Assembly: GCA_963695985.1 (NCBI GenBank)
Contig: CAVOIC010000009.1
Span: 248,001-312,000 of the forward strand
From: DATBVX01 sp963695985
Lineage (GTDB): Bacteria > Pseudomonadota > Gammaproteobacteria > Steroidobacterales > Steroidobacteraceae
DNA: 64,000 bases
Direction: 5' to 3'
Shown here one piece after another: positions 25,561 to 34,114 of the stretch (position 1 is its first letter; every line of letters begins with the position of its first letter). The notes beneath the pieces are model-generated. The model did no database searches. It was not told the origin of the DNA and saw only the letters and a program-made list of their open reading frames with translations. A program made the translations under genes and the position numbers.

Positions 25561-26622
25561 TTAAGGGCGCTCTTGCAGCCACGCCGTGATGCTCGCGGGC
25601 ACGATTTGCCGGGCCTTGCTGCTGACGTACATGCCAATGTGGCCGACGTCGACCGGCAAGTCCCGGTAGTTTGTGCTTCCGACGAAGCGCTGCAGCGACT
25701 GACTCGCACTCGGCGGGACAATATGGTCCTTGGTAGCGTATATATTCAGAAGCGGCTGGGAGATCGATTTAAGGCTCACTTTGCGGCCACCGATCTCGAG
25801 CGTCCCGGCAACCAGTCGATTCTCCTGATAGAACCATTTCGCGAATTCGCGAAAGACCTCTGCAGGAACATCCAGACTATCGAAGATCCAGCGCTCCATG
25901 CGCATGAAGTATTCGAGCTGCCGCGGATCTGCCGGCGCGCAAGCCAGAGCCACGTATTTTTGTTGGGTCAGGCGGAACGGCATCAGCGAAAGATATGCGG
26001 CGTTGAGAAGGTGACCGGAGACATTGCCGTTACTCACCATGAGATCAATGTCGATCCCTTGCACCCATTTCGACAAGAGATTGTCGGGCGTCTTGAAGTC
26101 GACGGGCGTGCCCATGGTGATCAGATTGCGCACGTTGGCCGGATGCAACGCGGTGTAGCAAAGGCTGAAGGTGCCACCCTGACACACGCCGAGGACGTTG
26201 AGCGCATCGATCGCGTGCGCTTTGAGCACATGCTGCACGCAGCGATGCAGATAGCCGTTAATGTAGTCGTTGAGGCTGAGAAACCGATCGGCCCCATCCG
26301 GGTTGCCCCATTCGATCAAATAAACGTCGAGTCCGCCGGTCAGGAGCGCACGAATGAGCGAGCGGTCCGGCTGCAGATCCATGACATAGGGTCGATTGAC
26401 CAGCGCAAACACGACGAGCAGAGGCCGCAAACCCGCGGGGCGCGCGATCGCGCGATAGCGATAGAGCGAAATCTTATCGTCGCTCCACACTAGGTCACGG
26501 CTCGTGCCGCCGACCGTTGCGGCGCTCGCCGCACGTAAGGCCGGCAACAGCGCCGCAAAGCGCTGCGAGAACTCGGCCATCTCGCGGGCAGCGGCGGCCG
26601 CATCGAACGCGTTGGCGCTCAC
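25561..26622 (-). CDS. phaC: class III poly(3-hydroxyalkanoate) synthase subunit PhaC
   Basis: 353-residue catalytic subunit of the two-protein (class III) PHA synthase that polymerises hydroxyacyl-CoA. The lipase-box equivalent is GVCQGG with nucleophile Cys147; Asp299 (ATKDHIVPP) and His328 (VGHIGMYV) complete the triad. The length near 355 and the absence of the long N-terminal domain of class I enzymes are diagnostic. GTG start, 4 bp after the phaE stop, so phaE-phaC are one operon. Confidence 0.94.
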   Translation of the reverse strand: MSANAFDAAAAAREMAEFSQRFAALLPALRAASAATVGGTSRDLVWSDDKISLYRYRAIARPAGLRPLLVVFALVNRPYVMDLQPDRSLIRALLTGGLDVYLIEWGNPDGADRFLSLNDYINGYLHRCVQHVLKAHAIDALNVLGVCQGGTFSLCYTALHPANVRNLITMGTPVDFKTPDNLLSKWVQGIDIDLMVSNGNVSGHLLNAAYLSLMPFRLTQQKYVALACAPADPRQLEYFMRMERWIFDSLDVPAEVFREFAKWFYQENRLVAGTLEIGGRKVSLKSISQPLLNIYATKDHIVPPSASQSLQRFVGSTNYRDLPVDVGHIGMYVSSKARQIVPASITAWLQERP

Positions 26623-26626
26623 TCGA

Positions 26627-27445
26627 TCACCGTTCGTCAGTTCCCGCCGGGCCGGACCGTCGTTGCAGTTCTTCTTCGAGCCGCTTCACGCGCAGGATCA
26701 GCGCATTGAGTTCAGAGCGGGTCGGCAGATCGAGCTGCCGCGCCCATTCCTCCACTTGGCTGCGCAGTTCCGATCTGAGCGCATTAACCGCATTCACGAG
26801 CTCGGCCTGCGCGCGGCAATACTCCTCGGCATGCGCACGGGTCGCGTAGACGTCTTCCGCGCATTCGACCCAAACCTCGTAGAGCGCCTGCATAGTCGGC
26901 GGATCCGCGTCGACGCTGCTTGCTGCCGGCACGCGTTCGCCGAACTTCAAGATCGTCTCGCGTCCAATGTCCGCCCAGTCGTGCAGCATGCGCGCCAGGA
27001 GTTCGAATACGCGCGTCTGCAAAGCTGCAATCCGCCGTGCCGCCTCGGTGTGCGCTCCCGCCGGACCGAAGCCCGACGCCTGCTGACCGAGTCCCGCAAA
27101 GACACGCAGCGCGGCGAATGGATCGACGGCGGTGTTCTCGATTTTGCGATGCCACGCCGAGAGCCCATCGACGAAACCGCGGGGGTCGCCGCCGGCGCCG
27201 ATTTTGGTCATCAGTTCGGCGAGTGCCTGCCCCAGTGCAGAGTACTGCTGACAGGCAGTCACATACTGCTGCAGGGCGTCCGCGCCCTGAGCGGAACCCG
27301 TCCAGGCCCTCTGTGACCACCAACGAGCGACGGCGGCCGGGTCGCCCGCCGACCCTGCCATCTCGAGCCACCGTTGGGACAGCGAGCGCTGAGCCTCCGC
27401 GAACGCAGCAAACCAGTCCGTGGCGCCGGGACCCTGTCCAGTCAT
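26627..27445 (-). CDS. phaE: class III PHA synthase subunit PhaE
   Basis: 272 residues, predicted helical, with no enzyme motif. Identified by its place directly before a class III phaC and by PhaE features: an N-terminal WFAAFAEAQRSLSQRWLEM, a central hydrophilic helical body, and a C-terminal coiled-coil NALILRVKRLEEEL that PhaE proteins share. It is required to activate PhaC. The start at 27445 (MTGQGP) follows a GAGGGG; the longer frame to 27538 is disregarded. A candidate PhaR operator lies 20 bp upstream. Confidence 0.87.
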   Translation of the reverse strand: MTGQGPGATDWFAAFAEAQRSLSQRWLEMAGSAGDPAAVARWWSQRAWTGSAQGADALQQYVTACQQYSALGQALAELMTKIGAGGDPRGFVDGLSAWHRKIENTAVDPFAALRVFAGLGQQASGFGPAGAHTEAARRIAALQTRVFELLARMLHDWADIGRETILKFGERVPAASSVDADPPTMQALYEVWVECAEDVYATRAHAEEYCRAQAELVNAVNALRSELRSQVEEWARQLDLPTRSELNALILRVKRLEEELQRRSGPAGTDER

Positions 27446-27464
27446 GCGATCATTGCCCCTCAGA

Positions 27465-27473
27465 TGCACTGCA
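27465..27473. promoter_or_regulatory. candidate PhaR operator before phaE
   Basis: TGCACTGCA, a 9-bp palindrome around a central C, 20 bp before the phaE start. The same nonamer occurs before phaR and before the phasin gene. Confidence 0.5.
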
Positions 27474-27592
27474 AGAGAGTGTTGTATGGCCCAGGCGAAT
27501 TTCACGCATGTTGTAAGAGTCTCATAATAGATTGACAAGACGAATGTTTTTGCGAGAGTCGCAATTCAGTCCTTGTTACTTGAACTGCGTCA

Positions 27593-27607
27593 CTTTGCAC
27601 TGCAAAG
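27593..27607. promoter_or_regulatory. candidate PhaR operator before phaR
   Basis: 15-bp perfect palindrome CTTTGCA-C-TGCAAAG, containing the shared TGCACTGCA (27596-27604), 68 bp before the phaR start and between the divergent phaE and phaR genes. Suggests autoregulation. Confidence 0.5.
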
Positions 27608-27674
27608 ACGCTGAACTATGATGCTACGAGTCAACAAGTGAGCCTGATGCTGGGCTCCACGCTCGGGAACTGCA

Positions 27675-28160
27675 ATGGCTGAAGCGCGCGTTATCAAGAA
27701 GTATGCGAATCGCCGTCTCTACGACGCCCAAGACAGCCGTCACGTCACGCTCGACGATCTGCGCAAGCTGATCGTCGCGGGCGAAAAGATCAAGGTCGTC
27801 GATGACAAGTCGGGCGCAGATCTCACGCGCTCGCTCCTGCTGCAGATCATTTCCGAACAGGAGCAATTCGGCAAGCCGCTACTCTCGAGCGAACTGCTGG
27901 AAGCGATCATCCGATTCTATGGGAACCCGATCCAGGAGATGCTTACCCGCTATCTCGAGCAGAGCCTCGGCGGCCTGATGCAGCAGCAGAAGGTGATGCA
28001 AGCGGAGATGGCCAAAGCACTTCAGTCACCGATGGCGCCGCTAGCCGAGCTCGCACGCCAGAACATGGAACTGTGGTCGAAGATGCAGGCGTCAATGCTG
28101 TCGACCTTTTCGACCGCATCGCCAGCGGAAAAGAAGACTCCACCTGATCGTAATCGCTAG
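27675..28160 (+). CDS. phaR: polyhydroxyalkanoate synthesis repressor PhaR
   Basis: 161 residues. The N-terminal PHB/PHA accumulation regulator DNA-binding domain is unmistakable (RVIKKYANRRLYDAQDSRHVTL), followed by the IISEQEQFGKPLLSSELLEAIIRFYG segment and a Met/Gln-rich helical tail. PhaR represses phasin and PHA genes and is released by binding nascent polymer. It is divergent from phaE with palindromic sites between them, and 21 bp upstream of an SDR gene it probably shares a transcript with. Confidence 0.95.
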   Translation: MAEARVIKKYANRRLYDAQDSRHVTLDDLRKLIVAGEKIKVVDDKSGADLTRSLLLQIISEQEQFGKPLLSSELLEAIIRFYGNPIQEMLTRYLEQSLGGLMQQQKVMQAEMAKALQSPMAPLAELARQNMELWSKMQASMLSTFSTASPAEKKTPPDRNR

Positions 28161-28181
28161 CTCACTACGGAAAAACATTTC

Positions 28182-28943
28182 ATGCAACTAAGAAATGGAA
28201 CCACGGTTGTCACAGGCGCAGCTCGCGGCATCGGGCGCGCCATGGCCGTGCGCTTTGCAGTCGAGGGCTCGAACGTCGCCCTGATCGATTTGAAGGCGGA
28301 ACATCTCGAAGAGACACGCGCGCAGGTTGCGGCGCTGGGAGTCGAGGCGCGCAGCTACGGCGCCGACGTGACCGACGAACAGCAGGTCGTAGAAACCATG
28401 CAGCGCATTGCCCGGGATTTCGGCCGGCTTGATGTGCTCGTCAACAACGCCGGCATAATCAAGGACGCGCTGCTCCTGAAGGTCAGTGGCAGCGACGTGG
28501 TCGACAAGATGTCGCTCGACCAATGGCAGGCAGTTATCGATGTGAATCTCACGGGCGTGTTTCTCTGCGGGCGCGAAGCGGCCGAGCGTATGGTGAGCTT
28601 CGGTAATGGCGGGCTGATCATCAACATCTCCAGCATTTCGCGCCACGGAAACGTCGGACAAAGCAATTACAGCGCCGCGAAGGCCGCGGTCGAGTCGATG
28701 ACCGTGGTGTGGGCGAAAGAGCTCGCGCGCTATCGTATTCGCACCGGCGCGATCGCGCCCGGATTCACCCGTACCGACATCCTTGCAACCATGAAGCCCG
28801 AAACACTCGAACGACTCATCGCGCCAGTCCCCGTTGGGCGGCTCGGCGAACCGAGCGAAATTGCTGAGGCAGCGGTGTTTATCGCCCGCAATGACTTTTT
28901 CACCGGCCGCTGCCTTGACTGTGACGGAGGGCTCCGGCTCTAA
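28182..28943 (+). CDS. short-chain dehydrogenase/reductase of the PHA locus
   Basis: 253 residues. NAD(P) glycine motif TGAARGIG, NNAG, active-site Ser in NISSIS, and YSAAK with catalytic Tyr and Lys. It is of the FabG/PhaB type and lies in the PHA locus, but a better PhaB candidate exists at 31412; this copy has an insertion VSGSDVVDKM typical of other 3-hydroxyacyl reductases. It may supply or drain 3-hydroxyacyl-CoA. Weak ribosome-binding site. Confidence 0.88.
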   Translation: MQLRNGTTVVTGAARGIGRAMAVRFAVEGSNVALIDLKAEHLEETRAQVAALGVEARSYGADVTDEQQVVETMQRIARDFGRLDVLVNNAGIIKDALLLKVSGSDVVDKMSLDQWQAVIDVNLTGVFLCGREAAERMVSFGNGGLIINISSISRHGNVGQSNYSAAKAAVESMTVVWAKELARYRIRTGAIAPGFTRTDILATMKPETLERLIAPVPVGRLGEPSEIAEAAVFIARNDFFTGRCLDCDGGLRL

Positions 28944-29137
28944 GTGCTCACTGAAGACAATGCGGCGCAGTAATATGAGTTACTACAATGCCGCAGAGAC
29001 AAAATAATAGTGTTATTAATCAATGTATTATAGATATATTGAGCTAACTCTCTAGGTATATATCGAACTTGTGCACTGCATACATTCGGTGTACGCTCCA
29101 GTCTGTTTCAATACAACTGGCAGAGGAGTTTTCATTC
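28944..29137. promoter_or_regulatory. AT-rich promoter region of the phasin gene
   Basis: About 80 bp (28985-29065) is strikingly A+T-rich against its GC-rich surroundings and lies before the phasin gene. I cannot assign one -35/-10 pair with confidence; TATATA-type elements occur near 29057-29062. The third TGCACTGCA site follows at 29072-29080, where a bound repressor would block transcription. Confidence 0.45.
29072..29080. promoter_or_regulatory. candidate PhaR operator before the phasin gene
   Basis: TGCACTGCA, identical to the copies before phaE and phaR, 57 bp upstream of the phasin start and just downstream of the AT-rich promoter zone. Confidence 0.5.
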
Positions 29138-29500
29138 ATGAGCAACAACCATACTTTCAATGCGAGCGCCTGGTTCGACACATATCGCAGCGCCTTTGCC
29201 CCCGCTGTACACGCGCAACAGGAAGGCCTCAAGGCATTCGAGCGCCTTGCCCGTTACCAGTACGCCGTTGCCGGCGATTACCTCGAGTTCTCCGTGTCGG
29301 CCGCGAAGGCGGCAATTGGCGCGAAGTCGGGTGAAGACCTCGTGGCCGCGCAGAGCGCGTTGAGTTCAAACCTGAGCAGACAGCTGCAGCAGCGCGCCGA
29401 GGAATTTGTCACGATCGCGACCGAGTCGCAGAACACTCTCGCGAACCTCTTCGCCGAAGCGAGCGGCAAGGCCGCAGCCGCAACGAAGAAAGCGGCTTAA
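29138..29500 (+). CDS. phasin family protein
   Basis: 120-residue amphipathic helical protein that coats PHA granules. NASAWFDTYRSAFAP, QQEGLKAFERLARYQ and LSSNLSRQLQQRAEEF followed by an Ala/Lys-rich tail (KAAAATKKAA) are typical phasin features; no Cys, no membrane span. Start fixed by AGAGGAG before ATG 29138. Followed by a good terminator. Expected to be the main target of PhaR. Confidence 0.9.
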   Translation: MSNNHTFNASAWFDTYRSAFAPAVHAQQEGLKAFERLARYQYAVAGDYLEFSVSAAKAAIGAKSGEDLVAAQSALSSNLSRQLQQRAEEFVTIATESQNTLANLFAEASGKAAAATKKAA

Positions 29501-29524
29501 TATCTCCCTTAGGTGGCGGGCGTC

Positions 29525-29554
29525 GGGGCGGCGTGAGCCGCTCCGAACCTTTTT
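29525..29554 (+). terminator. rho-independent terminator after the phasin gene
   Basis: Eight-bp GC stem GGGGCGGC/GCCGCTCC with loop GTGA, then five T at 29550-29554. It separates the phasin transcript from the class I phaC. Confidence 0.75.
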
Positions 29555-29569
29555 CCACGGGGAGTGCAG

Positions 29570-31321
29570 GTGTCCGAATCCGACTCAGTCGCGGGACGCG
29601 CGCAAGCGGGCGAAGCCGAAAGAGCACTGCACAGGGAATTTCGTGTGCGGCTCGCTGCGCTTACCGGCGGTCTCGCTCCCGAGGACTATTCACAGGCCTG
29701 GTGGGACTGGTTCCTAGGTCTTTCCCGATCGGCGGAGAAGCAGGCCGCGCTTGCACGCAGCGGATTCGAGAAGATCCTCGACAACTGGACGTTCGCGCTG
29801 AAGGCCATGGCCGGGCGGTCCGAGACGCCCGTCCCCGATGACGAACGCTTCGCGCACGGCGCCTGGAACCTCTGGCCGTTTAATTTCTACGCGCGCACGT
29901 ATTCCAATTGGCAGACCTGGTGGCAGGAGGCGCTCACGCCGGCTCCCGGCGTTCCCGAGAAGAGTGCGCAGCTGATGCACTTTGTCGGACGTCAGGTCGC
30001 CCATGCCGCTTCACCCGCCAACTACCTCCTCAGTAATCCCGAACTCCTCGAAAAGACGCGCGCCGAGGCGGGCCACAATTTGGTGCGAGGATTCGCCAAC
30101 TTCATCGAGGATCTGCAGCGGACCGCCAAGGGCCGTGCGCCGGCCGGCACGGAGCGCTTCCAGGTTGGTGAACACGTCGCGATCACGCCCGGGAAGGTAG
30201 TTCTGCGCAACCGCCTGATCGAGCTGATCCAGTATTCGCCGGCAACGGCGACCGTTCAGGCCGAACCCGTGCTGATCACGCCGGCCTGGATCATGAAGTA
30301 CTACATTCTGGATCTGTCGCCGAAGAACTCGCTCGTGCGCTACCTGGTCGAGCAGGGGCATACCATCTTCGTGATCTCGTGGAAGAATCCCCTGGCGACC
30401 GATCGTGAGCTCGGTATCGATGACTACGTGCGCAGCGGTCTTCTCGCGGCGCTCGACGCGGTGACCACGATCGTTCCGGAGCGTAAGGTGCACGCGCTCG
30501 GTTACTGCATCGGCGGAACGCTGCTCTTGATCGCAGCTGCCGCGCTCGCGCAGGCCGGCGACTCGCGTATTGAGACCATCAGCCTGCTGGCCGGACAGGG
30601 GGATTTCAGCGAGCCCGGCGAGCTATCGCTCTTCATCAGCCCGAGCCAGCTCGACATGCTCGAAGCAGTGATGCATCGCGCGGGCGTTCTCGAAAGCAAG
30701 AAGATGGGCGCGGCCTTCGCACTGCTGCGATCACAGGACCTGCTTTGGAAACCCGCGGTCAACAGTTACTTGAAAGGCGAGCGCGACCTGCCGAATGACC
30801 TCATGGCCTGGAACGCCGACGGCACGCGCATGCCTTGGCGTATGCACACGGAGTACCTCACGCGTCTGTATCTGCGCAACGAATTGGCGCGCGGAGAGTT
30901 CACGTTCGAAGGACAGCGTCTGGACCTCGCGAATGTGCGTCTGCCGATGTTCGTCGTGGGGACGGAGACCGACCATGTCGCGCCGTGGCAATCGGTTTAC
31001 AAGACGCGCGGGCTCACGCGCTCGAACGACTACACCTTCCTGCTGACAAGCGGCGGTCACAATGCCGGGATCATTTCAGGGCCGGTGCATCCCAAACGCC
31101 GTCATCGCGTACGTACCTGGTACGATACATTCACGAGCCTGCCCCCGGATCAATGGGAACACGACACGCCGGTCGAACACGGGTCCTGGTGGCCAGCGTT
31201 TGATCGCTGGCTGACGGCGCACTCGACGCCGCAAAGAGTTGCGCCGCCCGCGCTCGGCAATTCAGCCCAAGGCTATCCAATGCTCGGTGATGCACCGGGT
31301 CAATATGTTCAGGATCGATAA
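29570..31321 (+). CDS. phaC: class I poly(3-hydroxyalkanoate) synthase PhaC
   Basis: 583 residues, the usual size of single-subunit class I synthases. The N-terminal domain (1-200) contains WPFNFYARTY-like text and precedes the alpha/beta domain with HALGYCIGGTLL, nucleophile Cys313, then VVGTETDHVAPW (Asp) and TSGGHNAGI (His). The GTG at 29570 is chosen because GGGGAG ends 6 bp before it; the GTG at 29564 abuts that sequence. Coexistence with class III phaEC 3 kb away is unusual. Likely cotranscribed with phaB. Confidence 0.94.
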   Translation: MSESDSVAGRAQAGEAERALHREFRVRLAALTGGLAPEDYSQAWWDWFLGLSRSAEKQAALARSGFEKILDNWTFALKAMAGRSETPVPDDERFAHGAWNLWPFNFYARTYSNWQTWWQEALTPAPGVPEKSAQLMHFVGRQVAHAASPANYLLSNPELLEKTRAEAGHNLVRGFANFIEDLQRTAKGRAPAGTERFQVGEHVAITPGKVVLRNRLIELIQYSPATATVQAEPVLITPAWIMKYYILDLSPKNSLVRYLVEQGHTIFVISWKNPLATDRELGIDDYVRSGLLAALDAVTTIVPERKVHALGYCIGGTLLLIAAAALAQAGDSRIETISLLAGQGDFSEPGELSLFISPSQLDMLEAVMHRAGVLESKKMGAAFALLRSQDLLWKPAVNSYLKGERDLPNDLMAWNADGTRMPWRMHTEYLTRLYLRNELARGEFTFEGQRLDLANVRLPMFVVGTETDHVAPWQSVYKTRGLTRSNDYTFLLTSGGHNAGIISGPVHPKRRHRVRTWYDTFTSLPPDQWEHDTPVEHGSWWPAFDRWLTAHSTPQRVAPPALGNSAQGYPMLGDAPGQYVQDR

Positions 31322-31411
31322 TCCGCGCTGGTCTTTACCAGCGTTCGTCAAAGGAGGAACCTAACACCGGTGTAGACCGGCCTGACTGACAGGAATACTG
31401 GGGGGCGCCCA

Positions 31412-32161
31412 ATGAACCAGACAAAGCGGCGAATCGCGTACGTCACAGGCGGCATGGGCGGTATTGGTACCGCCATTTGCAAGCGACTGTGTGAATCCGG
31501 CTGCATCGTCGTCGCCGGCTGCAGCCCCGGGTCCGCCCGCAAGGATCGCTGGCTCGGGGATATGCGGGCCGCGGGCTACGACGTTCACGCGTCCGAAGGC
31601 AATGTCGCCGATTTGAATTCGACGCGCGATGCCTTCCAGCGCGTCGTCAAGGAGCTCGGTCCGGTCGATGTGCTTGTGAACAATGCCGGCATCACGCGTG
31701 ACGCCACCTTTCGCAAGATGTCGATCGAGGACTGGCGTGCGGTCATCGATACCAATCTCAGCGGCTTGTTCCATGTCACCAAACAGGTCATCGACGGCAT
31801 GATTGAGCGCCAGTGGGGCCGGATTATTAATATCTCCTCCGTCAACGGCCAGAGGGGACAGTTCGGCCAGACCAATTACTCGGCCGCCAAGGCGGGTATC
31901 CACGGCTTCACGATGGCGCTCGCGCAGGAGGTCGCAGCGCGCGGCATTACGGTGAACACGGTATCGCCCGGCTACATCGGTACGGACATGGTGCATGCGA
32001 TCCGCTCGGACGTGCTCGAGAAGATCATTTCGGCGATTCCGGTCAAGCGGCTCGGCGATCCGAGCGAAGTAGCGAGCCTCGTCACCTGGCTCGCGTCCGA
32101 CGAGGCGGCATTTGCAACAGGCGCCGACTTCTCGTTGAACGGTGGGCAGCACATGGGCTGA
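31412..32161 (+). CDS. phaB: acetoacetyl-CoA reductase
   Basis: 249-residue SDR that makes (R)-3-hydroxybutyryl-CoA with NADPH. RIAYVTGGMGGIGTAI, LVNNAGITRDATFRKM, NISSVNGQRGQFGQTNYSAAKAGIHGFTMALAQE and TVSPGYIGTDMV are hallmark PhaB sequence, including the Gly-Gln-Phe-Gly-Gln loop. It follows the class I phaC. A 7-bp hairpin (31326-31343) and an isolated strong Shine-Dalgarno (31351-31357) occupy the gap. Confidence 0.94.
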   Translation: MNQTKRRIAYVTGGMGGIGTAICKRLCESGCIVVAGCSPGSARKDRWLGDMRAAGYDVHASEGNVADLNSTRDAFQRVVKELGPVDVLVNNAGITRDATFRKMSIEDWRAVIDTNLSGLFHVTKQVIDGMIERQWGRIINISSVNGQRGQFGQTNYSAAKAGIHGFTMALAQEVAARGITVNTVSPGYIGTDMVHAIRSDVLEKIISAIPVKRLGDPSEVASLVTWLASDEAAFATGADFSLNGGQHMG

Positions 32162-32186
32162 TTGTCGGCTGTACCGTTGGTGAAGA

Positions 32187-32262
<76 letters not shown>

Positions 32263-32395
32263 ACCCGAAAAATGGGCGCGGGATTCTAGCATCGGCACCC
32301 CTGCCGGCAAAGCGCGGTCCACGGTTGCGCGCCGAAGCGCCGCACTCGGTGCACTTGGCGCTATGATTCCTGGCGGGGGACCTGAGGATGGCTGC

Positions 32396-32869
32396 ATGAG
32401 CGTCGCAGTCCGGAGCGCGCGGAATACGGATCTCGACTTCATCGTCGACTGCAACCTGCGCCTCGCGCACGAGACTGAAAACAAGCAACTCGAGACCCAG
32501 ACGCTGCGCACCGGGGTGCGCCGGGCACTCGAGTCTGAACACAAGGGGCGCTACTTCATCGCCGAGCTCGACGGTCGCCCGGCGGGTCAATTGATGCTGA
32601 CCCGCGAATGGAGCGACTGGCGTAATGGCTTCTTCTGGTGGATTCAATCGGTTTACGTGGTCGCCGACGCGCGCCGCCGCGGCGTGTTCGCATCGCTGTA
32701 TCATCACATCGAAGACGAAGCGCGCAGCAGCGCCGATGTTTGCGGCCTGCGCCTGTACGTGGAGCACGAAAATAACGCGGCGCAGCGGCTCTACCAGCGG
32801 CTCGGTCTCATGCGCACGGGGTATCGAATCATGGAAATCGAATTTCGCCGCGCGCCGGGAGTTTCCTGA
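32396..32869 (+). CDS. GNAT-family N-acetyltransferase
   Basis: 157 residues. VRSARNTDLDFIVDCN opens the fold; WIQSVYVVADARRRGVFASLYHHIEDEA contains the acetyl-CoA pyrophosphate loop (here RRRGVF), and LYVEHENNAAQRLYQRLGLMRTGYRIME is the C-terminal beta-bulge signature. ATG 32396 has GAGG 8 bp upstream, better than ATG 32363. Ends overlapping the peroxiredoxin gene by one base, so the two are coupled. Substrate unknown. Confidence 0.87.
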   Translation: MSVAVRSARNTDLDFIVDCNLRLAHETENKQLETQTLRTGVRRALESEHKGRYFIAELDGRPAGQLMLTREWSDWRNGFFWWIQSVYVVADARRRGVFASLYHHIEDEARSSADVCGLRLYVEHENNAAQRLYQRLGLMRTGYRIMEIEFRRAPGVS

Positions 32870-33330
32870 TGCTGGCCCCTGGTAGCCGCGCGCCCGAATT
32901 CACTCTACCCGACCAGAACGGGCGCGAACGCTCCCTCACTTCCCTGCTGAGTGACGGGCCCTTGATCCTCTACTTCTACCCGGCGGACTTCACGCCGGGC
33001 TGCACCGCGGAGGCTTGCGCCCTGCGCGACCTCAACACCGATATTCAGCGCGCCGGCTTGCGTGTCGTCGGCATCAGCCCGCAGTCCGCCGAAAGTCACA
33101 AGCGCTTCGCCCAGAAGTACGGGCTGAAATACACGCTGCTCGCCGATCCCGACAAGACCGTGATCAAGATGTACGACGCCGATGGACCTCTCGGCATCGC
33201 AGTCCGGCGCATCACGTACCTGATCGATCAGAGCCGCATCGTGCAGGACGCGTTGTTGGCCGACTTTCGTATCAGCCGTCACGAGGAATTTGTACGCAAG
33301 GCGGTGGAGATCAGGAAAGCGGCGAACTAG
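32869..33330 (+). CDS. bcp: peroxiredoxin, BCP/PrxQ type
   Basis: 153-residue thiol peroxidase. YFYPADFTPGCTAEAC gives peroxidatic Cys45 and resolving Cys50, the five-residue spacing of alpha-associated BCP/PrxQ enzymes, with Thr and the preceding Pro in place. Reduces peroxides with thioredoxin. Translationally coupled to the acetyltransferase (TGATG). Confidence 0.93.
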   Translation: MLAPGSRAPEFTLPDQNGRERSLTSLLSDGPLILYFYPADFTPGCTAEACALRDLNTDIQRAGLRVVGISPQSAESHKRFAQKYGLKYTLLADPDKTVIKMYDADGPLGIAVRRITYLIDQSRIVQDALLADFRISRHEEFVRKAVEIRKAAN

Positions 33331-33402
33331 GAGTGGCGAGTCAGTGGATAATATACATTAGATTAACTCTATAACTACTTATTCTTGTTATCTTTACAGC
33401 CC

Positions 33403-34023
33403 CTAGTAGCTGATCTTCAGCACTGACGCCCGGCCCAAGGTCGGCACCGATACGACGTAGATCGTGCCGTAATCGCTCTCGGCCATCGGCGGAACACTCG
33501 GGTCGCCGCTCAGCCGGCGCACGATCTCGGGGACTGTATTGCTATGCGCGACCACCAGGACATTGCGGCCGCGATAGTCGGTCTCGATCTGCCGCAACAG
33601 ACCCGCCACATCCACCGCAGGAAGTGTCTTCACCGCAATGCCAAGTCGGGCCGCGAGCGGTTCGGCGGTGCGCTGTGCACGTCGCGTGTCGCTCGCGAAC
33701 ACGGCGACGATACGACCGGCGCCCTCGCGGCTGCCGAACAGGCGCGCTAAGACCTCGGCACGTTGCTCTCCCACCTGGCTGAGCGGCGGATCATCGATCG
33801 AGCCCAGCTCCTTTTCGGCATGGCGCACTACGACCACGGTCGTCGTCGTCATCGACAACACGAACCACACGGCGAGGCTCACGAGCAGCAATGCGGCGAG
33901 CGCGCCCAGCCACAAGGGCGTCAGCAACGGGCGGCGACGCAGCTCGACATGCTCTTTCTTGGTTGCCGGGGTTCCCATCTTCGTCAATGGGTTACGTAGT
34001 GGCTCGGGCGCGCATTCTGACAT
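33403..34023 (-). CDS. membrane-anchored histidine phosphatase
   Basis: 206 residues: cytosolic basic N-terminus, one transmembrane helix (about 33-58), then a phosphoglycerate-mutase-fold domain with VVRHAEKE (phospho-acceptor His), FASDTRRAQRTAEPLA and VLVVAHSNTVPEIV (second His). The C-terminal domain would be periplasmic, like SixA/Ais-type small phosphatases. Start uncertain: ATG 33978 (MGTPATKK) is as plausible as 34023. The 72-bp gap to the convergent peroxiredoxin gene is strongly AT-rich. Confidence 0.82.
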   Translation of the reverse strand: MSECAPEPLRNPLTKMGTPATKKEHVELRRRPLLTPLWLGALAALLLVSLAVWFVLSMTTTTVVVVRHAEKELGSIDDPPLSQVGEQRAEVLARLFGSREGAGRIVAVFASDTRRAQRTAEPLAARLGIAVKTLPAVDVAGLLRQIETDYRGRNVLVVAHSNTVPEIVRRLSGDPSVPPMAESDYGTIYVVSVPTLGRASVLKISY

Positions 34024-34054
34024 CCCGGGGACCGAAAGTGCGAATCGGGGCTAC

Positions 34055-34095
34055 TTGAAAACCGACCTCTCCCGAATATAATAAGCATTGCTTAT
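34055..34095 (+). promoter_or_regulatory. sigma70-like promoter and MarR operator of marR-emrAB
   Basis: TTGAAA (34055-34060), 16-bp spacer, perfect TATAAT (34077-34082), overlapped by the 15-bp palindrome ATAAGCA-T-TGCTTAT (34081-34095). A repressor on the palindrome would cover the -10 and start site. The next gene is a MarR regulator starting at 34115. Confidence 0.7.
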
Positions 34096-34114
34096 AGTCA
34101 GTGGAGCGTATCAC

